Source: Austropuccinia psidii | Taxonomy: Eukaryota; Basidiomycota; Pucciniomycetes; Pucciniales; Sphaerophragmiaceae | DNA length: 64,000 nt | Assembly: GCA_023105745.1 (NCBI GenBank) | Contig: JALGQZ010000006.1 | Location: 65,206,316-65,270,315 of the forward strand | Reading direction: 5' to 3' | In this document: positions 60,060 to 64,000 of the stretch, in pieces | Position numbering within the stretch: position 1 is the stretch's first letter | Layout: every line of letters begins with the position of its first letter | Translations under genes and position numbers: made by a program | Notes under the pieces: generated by a model | What the model was told of the DNA's origin: nothing | Databases searched by the model: none | What the model saw: only the letters and a program-made list of their open reading frames with translations

Positions 60060-61176
60060 TGCTTTCTAGGGGAGCATCTTGATAACCCTGGCCTATTGTG
60101 AGGCCTCTTGAAGCATTTTTGAATTGGGTGCTTTCCACAAGAATAAGTGCATAAACCTTATTTAATCCTCCTCTCCTTTTTGGAACCAATTAATTTATTT
60201 TCCTTATTCAGGAGAGCAGCATGAGGCTTATCCTTTGAAATTTGAAAATTATTCCCCTTATCATTCTCCCTGTGATGGGACTTCTTGGAAGATGAATATT
60301 GAGGAGGCCTAGAAGAATTGGATGCTTTAACTGGAGGCTTCTTCTCTTGATGACTACCCTTTTCCTTCTTACTCTCATGGTATGTTGTATCTAACTCCAA
60401 ACTAATGTCCATGAGCTCTTGAAGAGTATCAAAGTTACCAGGGTGAGAAGCCAGCTGGTCAAAAACCCCTTTTTACAATCCTCTTCTATAAACATGAATA
60501 GAATCCCTTCCCCTAATCTCCAATTCTTGACATTAAGTTCTAAAGTAAGATATGTACAAGGATACATGACCACTTTCCTTCATACTGAGATTATCCAGCT
60601 CTTGTTCAGCTTTCCTAACTTCATTGGGGTCAGAAACCAGAGTGAATAACTGGGTTTCAAACAACTTCCAGTTATTGAGGAGATAGGATGGGTCTTCATT
60701 CGGTATATTTGAGAGATATGGTTCAATTCATTTTCCAGTTCTACCAGCAAGAAAAGAAGTTTAGTAAAGAACCTTCCTCCTGTCAGAGAAGAAGGTTTCT
60801 GGGTCATTGTGGAAAATCAATTGACAGGATTGGATAAATCCATTCAATTTATGGGCTTGAGTACCATCAAAAGAATCAGGTGCCTTAATTGATGGAGTCT
60901 TGAATGTTGGGGCTCTTGAATGGTACCTGTGTGCAGCTGCTTTAGTGAGGTTTTGTATTAATTGGATCATCTGCTTCATCATCTTGAGAAAATTTGGTTC
61001 AGCTGGAGAGACAAGAGATTGATTAGAAAGGAATAGATTTTGAGCTTGAGAAGACTCATGGGCACCTTTCAAGGAAGCTGCCGCTTCTGTTTCTTCATAC
61101 TCCTTGCCCTGTTCATCTTCAGCTTCTCCTAATCTTCTTCTAGGCCCTTGAGAAATGCTTGCATAGCCACCCAACA
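60060..61176 (-). pseudogene. Gag remnant of element III, truncated by element IV
   Basis: From the junction at 61176: GGYASISQGPRRRLGEAEDE, a helix FLKMMKQMIQLIQNLTKAAA, and capsid-like TPSIKAPDSFDGTQAHKLNG and FIQSCQLIFHNDPE. Then broken parts (60807-60391) and a K/S-rich tail (60412-60158: SLELDTTYHESKKEKGSHQE). The N-terminus should continue to the right of element IV, outside the window. The apparent upstream residues at 61177-61228 belong to the LTR, not to Gag. Confidence 0.82.
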
Positions 61177-62597
61177 TGTCAGCCTGCGACTCAAAACCAG
61201 AGCACAAGCATGACAGCCAATATACCATAAATCCATGGTATAGTCAAGATACCACTAAAACAGGGAGCTGAGCCAATTAGCTCAAAAGGTATCAAACGAA
61301 AGGGGAAACTCACTTCTTTCTGAAAATATAAGTCCCATCACCATAGGACAAAGAATAACAAAGTTATTCATGCTCAAGGTTATTGCTGAGCATAAACCTT
61401 AATTTTCACCTCTCACCTGAAATACAGAGTAAGAGGCTTAACCCCATCAAATGGGTATGCATAATGAAGCTCTAAGCCAAGGATATCCAATGGTACCAGC
61501 CAAACTGAGCTAACACCAGTATTACTGAAGTTATGGTCAAATTCAGGCCAAATAAGGGTGAACAAAACATTCACCTCTCATCTAACTTCTACAGTTTTAG
61601 TGTGAGATACCTAAAGTGGGGTCTTTTTGGAAAGATCACAATCAGGGCTATCTGATGGTGTCATCCATTTCCTCATATCTCAACTAGAACAAAAGCTATG
61701 GGGCAAACAAGCCCAATACAGCTTTTTGCCAAAACATACATATGTACAAAGAAGTTTGTACATGGAACAACTTTGCCATTTTGAATGATAGCCATATCAA
61801 ATGTGGTACCATTGTGTAGAACACATTCAGGGCTACACACTGAACCAATTTTGAGGTTGATATCTCAAAAACCAACAAATTTATGGCTGTTTTAAGGTCA
61901 AAATCCCACAGTCTGGCCAATACAGCCTTATAGTGGGATACTATCCCATAAGTATGATTATGAGGTGTCAAACAGATGCTGAAGCTTATTTATACTTCAA
62001 TACCTCATAGTTAAGTCAAGTACAGAGGTCCATACAGGTTCTGTACAGTTTCTGATGCGTCAGAAGCACCAGAACACACCTGTAAACTCCATTGGTGAAA
62101 ATTTTCACCCTTTATAGGGTAAAAATGACTACTTGTGGTTCTAAAACCACATTTCAACCCAATACTAGCCTGTATTGAGTGTATAGAACCTCAAACCAGC
62201 CCACAGTAGTGAAAACCTTCACTCCGTGGTCGTGTGCAGAGGTAAACCACCTCCCACTACCCCAGAACAAGATAAAAGGAGGCTGTGCCTCACCAGGAAG
62301 CAAATTCAGCATCCTGTTCTTGATATTCTTACGTGGTATACATTATTAAAAAAAGGAAGTGGTACTCTTAGAATTTAACACGTATACTTTAAGTTTAAGT
62401 ATTGTAGGGTTTGCTATTGTAAACCAACAGGCAAACACTGCACCCAGGGCTATCAGCAGTACTCACCATCACTAAATTATTTTAGTATAGCCCTTTCACT
62501 CATATTCTCACTCTAATATCATCATTATTTTCGTGTCACACTCAGAGTTCTAGCTTTTATTATCATTCTGAAGCTATATCTTAGAGTCACCCTGACA
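61177..62597 (+). repeat. 5' LTR of element IV (family B), 1421 bp
   Basis: TGTCAGCCTGCGACTC...GTCACCCTGACA, with inverted TGTCAG/CTGACA ends. It is the reverse complement of the solo LTRs at 27047 and 37118. The frame 61696-61971 (minus) is a by-product. Confidence 0.85.
62271..62280 (+). promoter_or_regulatory. TATA-like box in family-B LTR
   Basis: GATAAAAGGA, about 327 bases before the LTR end. The same box is kept in the other orientation at 27381-27390, 37432-37445 and 40482-40497 while neighbouring bases changed, which suggests it is the U3 promoter. Confidence 0.45.
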
Positions 62598-62617
62598 TTT
62601 TGGGGGCCTGGCCTGGT
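62598..62617 (+). other. Possible primer-binding region of element IV
   Basis: TTTTGGGGGCCTGGCCTGG directly follows the LTR. Its position and G-rich start after a few T resemble LTR-leader junctions in gypsy elements; the tRNA is not identified. Confidence 0.3.
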
Positions 62618-62930
62618 TTTCTACCTATTTTAGCCAAAATTCTAGCTTGTTTTCACTATTTTTAGCTTATATTCATGCTTTTTAGAGTTATTATACTTGT
62701 TTTCTTTCTTATTTTCACTTTTTTAAACCATAAGAAGCCCTGAAGTGTATTCATTTCATGGTTTTTCTCTATTCTGATTTTTTTTTACTCAAAAATAAAA
62801 AAAATATATAAAAAACATAATAATAAAAAAAAAAAAACTGTATACATATTCTTTTTTGAAAAATAAGATTTTTCATTTTTAAAGAGTAGTTACAAAGATA
62901 TAATTTATATTTATAAAATATTCTCTTCTT

Positions 62931-63555
62931 ATAATAAAATAAAAACCATATTTTATCATTGTTTTCTTTTTCATAATATAAACAAAGTATGTATTATTTG
63001 AACTTTTCTTGAGGAAAAACTCTGATAATTCATTTTTTCACCCAAATTGTTGTGAAAAATTGATTATTAACATTATTATTGATAATACCAATAATAATAC
63101 TTCATAATAAAATAAAAACCATATTTTATTATTGCTTTTTTTTCATAATATATACAAAGTATATTTTATTTGAATTTTTCTTACAGAAAGACTCTGATAA
63201 TTCATTTTTTTACCCAAGTTGGCGTGAAAAATTGATTACTATCATTATTATTGATAATTTCAATAATAATATCCAATAATAAAATACAAATCATACTTTC
63301 TTATTGATCTTTTTTTCATAGTATATACAAAGTATATATTTTTTGAATTTCTCTTACAGAAAAACTCTTATAATTCATTTTTTCACCCAAATTGGCGTGA
63401 AAAATTGATTATTATCATTATTATTGATAATTTCAATAATAATACTTCATAATAAAATACAAACCATATTATTATTGATATTTTTTTAATATATACAAAG
63501 TATATATTGGGAAGAGTTGATTGATATTTATTATTGATATTTTCAATAATATCTT
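62931..63555 (+). repeat. ~173-bp tandem repeat in the leader of element IV
   Basis: Units begin with ATAATAAAATA near 62931, 63105, 63276 and 63449, giving about 3.6 copies. Each contains TTTTTCATAATATA..CAAAGTAT, ACTCT.ATAATTCATTTTTT, CACCCAAATTGGCGTGAAAA and ATTATTATTGATAAT. The phrase ACCCAA.TTGGCGTGAAAAATTG is the best kept. It lies between LTR and gag. Confidence 0.85.
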
Positions 63556-63632
63556 GTCCAAAGTGACTTATAGATTCCTAACAAAAAGGGGATTCAATCA
63601 CCTATCTGAAACTCTCACTTTACAAATCAGAA

Positions 63633-63998
63633 ATGATACCACCTCATTCCAAAGAGTTTGGATTTCCAAGGGATTATTCCTTACAAAGAGAAAAAACCAT
63701 CAGTTGGAATAGAGGCCTGGAAAAGAGAAAAGTTGAAGTTGTTCAAAGTCATAATACATGGCAAAATGAACCTTTCTACACCTTCCAAGATGGGTTTCAA
63801 CAGCAAACCTCCAGGAGTGGCTTGCATAGAACAGTTTGCTCTAACCCATCAAATCTTCCAAGAACTTCTCCAATGGGGAATGGCAGACAGGGAATTCAAA
63901 CCAGATTCCCACTACAAAGAACTTGTAGAAAGGATTCAGAAGATTGCCCTCAAAGAGATATTCTTCAAAGAACTTATCATAGACAGAACTTATCATAG
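63633..63998 (+). pseudogene. Gag-like ORF of element IV, ended by a 16-bp duplication
   Basis: ATG at 63633; 121 codons, polar and basic, with FGFPRDYSLQREKTISWNRG, KVEVVQSHNTWQNEPFYTFQ and a Q/R-rich C-terminal part. No known domain; I recall similar N-termini of retroelement polyproteins in Austropuccinia, unverified. The 16 bases AGAACTTATCATAGAC occur twice in a row (63969-63984, 63985-64000); the second copy shifts the frame and produces the TAG at 63996-63998. The overlapping frame starting ATGGGTTTCAAC at about 63790 is a shadow. Confidence 0.6.
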
Positions 63999-64000
63999 AC

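Larger units (their letters stand above)
52089..61176 (-). mobile_element. Element III: inactive chromovirus, right end cut by element IV
   Basis: Minus-strand order from the right: gag (cut at 61176), protease, RT (split by a solo LTR at 57904-58661), RNase H, integrase, chromodomain (ends 55595), duplicated 3' module, a long 3' region with an opposite-strand ORF, a polypurine-like tract and an LTR (52089-52830). The LTR type is that of the solo LTR nested in its own RT. The 5' LTR should lie beyond 64000. That the left LTR belongs to this pol is inferred from orientation and the purine tract; another possibility is that 52831-54950 is a separate insertion. Confidence 0.7.
61177..64000 (+). 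mobile_element. Element IV: 5' part of a family-B LTR retrotransposon
   Basis: The LTR 61177-62597 is followed by a leader, a tandem-repeat block and a gag-like ORF on the plus strand, and the window ends inside it. It splits Gag of element III. No duplication is visible next to the LTR (left CAACA, right TTTTG), as expected when the right flank is internal sequence; the match to CAACA should lie beyond 64000. It is the only family-B copy here with internal sequence, and it sets the plus direction for the family. Confidence 0.75.

Noticed and set aside
60761..61228. 155-codon minus frame taken as one protein
   Set aside because: Its first ~17 codons come from the family-B LTR; only the part left of 61177 is Gag.

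Overview
This window looks like a gene-poor, very AT-rich stretch of a fungal nuclear genome that is filled with LTR retrotransposons. I found no convincing host gene, no rRNA or tRNA gene, no CRISPR array and no bacterial operon structure. The coding signal consists of broken Ty3/gypsy (chromovirus) polyproteins with the order gag - protease - reverse transcriptase - RNase H - integrase - chromodomain, plus two retroelement-linked ORFs of other kinds. The style of the chromodomain elements, and two ORFs that I recall (not searched) as multicopy in Austropuccinia psidii, point to a rust fungus (Pucciniales). That assignment rests on memory and is an inference.

Layout. Positions 1-6318: element 0, minus orientation. 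It has long LTRs (right copy 4437-6318, ends TGTGG...CCACA), an 18-nt candidate primer-binding site, a gag remnant and no pol, and it sits inside an older family-B LTR whose remainder is 6319-7108. Positions 7109-13159: AT-rich DNA with old repeat debris. Positions 13165-22516: element II, an old full-length chromovirus on the minus strand with target duplication GTAGT. Positions 23511-26110: a compound satellite region (26-bp, 11-bp and palindromic 21-bp repeats) followed by a dispersed module that recurs inverted at about 47215-47560. Positions 27047-28482: solo family-B LTR. Positions 28610-39591: element I, a younger full-length chromovirus on the minus strand with target duplication GAGAG; its 5' LTR is interrupted by another family-B solo LTR (37118-38535, duplication CCAAG). 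Positions 39597-52088: AT-rich desert containing an ancient family-B LTR (about 40192-41545). Positions 52089-61176: element III, a third chromovirus on the minus strand, with a long 3' region carrying an oppositely oriented 239-codon ORF and with its RT split by a solo LTR (57904-58661, duplication CCCTA). Positions 61177-64000: the 5' end of element IV (family-B LTR, tandem repeats in the leader, then a gag-like ORF), inserted on the plus strand into the gag of element III and running off the window.

Nesting gives a relative order of events. Each chromovirus has lost different catalytic residues, so none seen here could move on its own. The points most worth a second look are the oppositely oriented ORF in element III, a YLDE (not YLDD) reverse-transcriptase box shared by elements I and II, paired hairpins kept in LTRs, a duplicated 3' module carrying GTAAGT, and the compound satellite.
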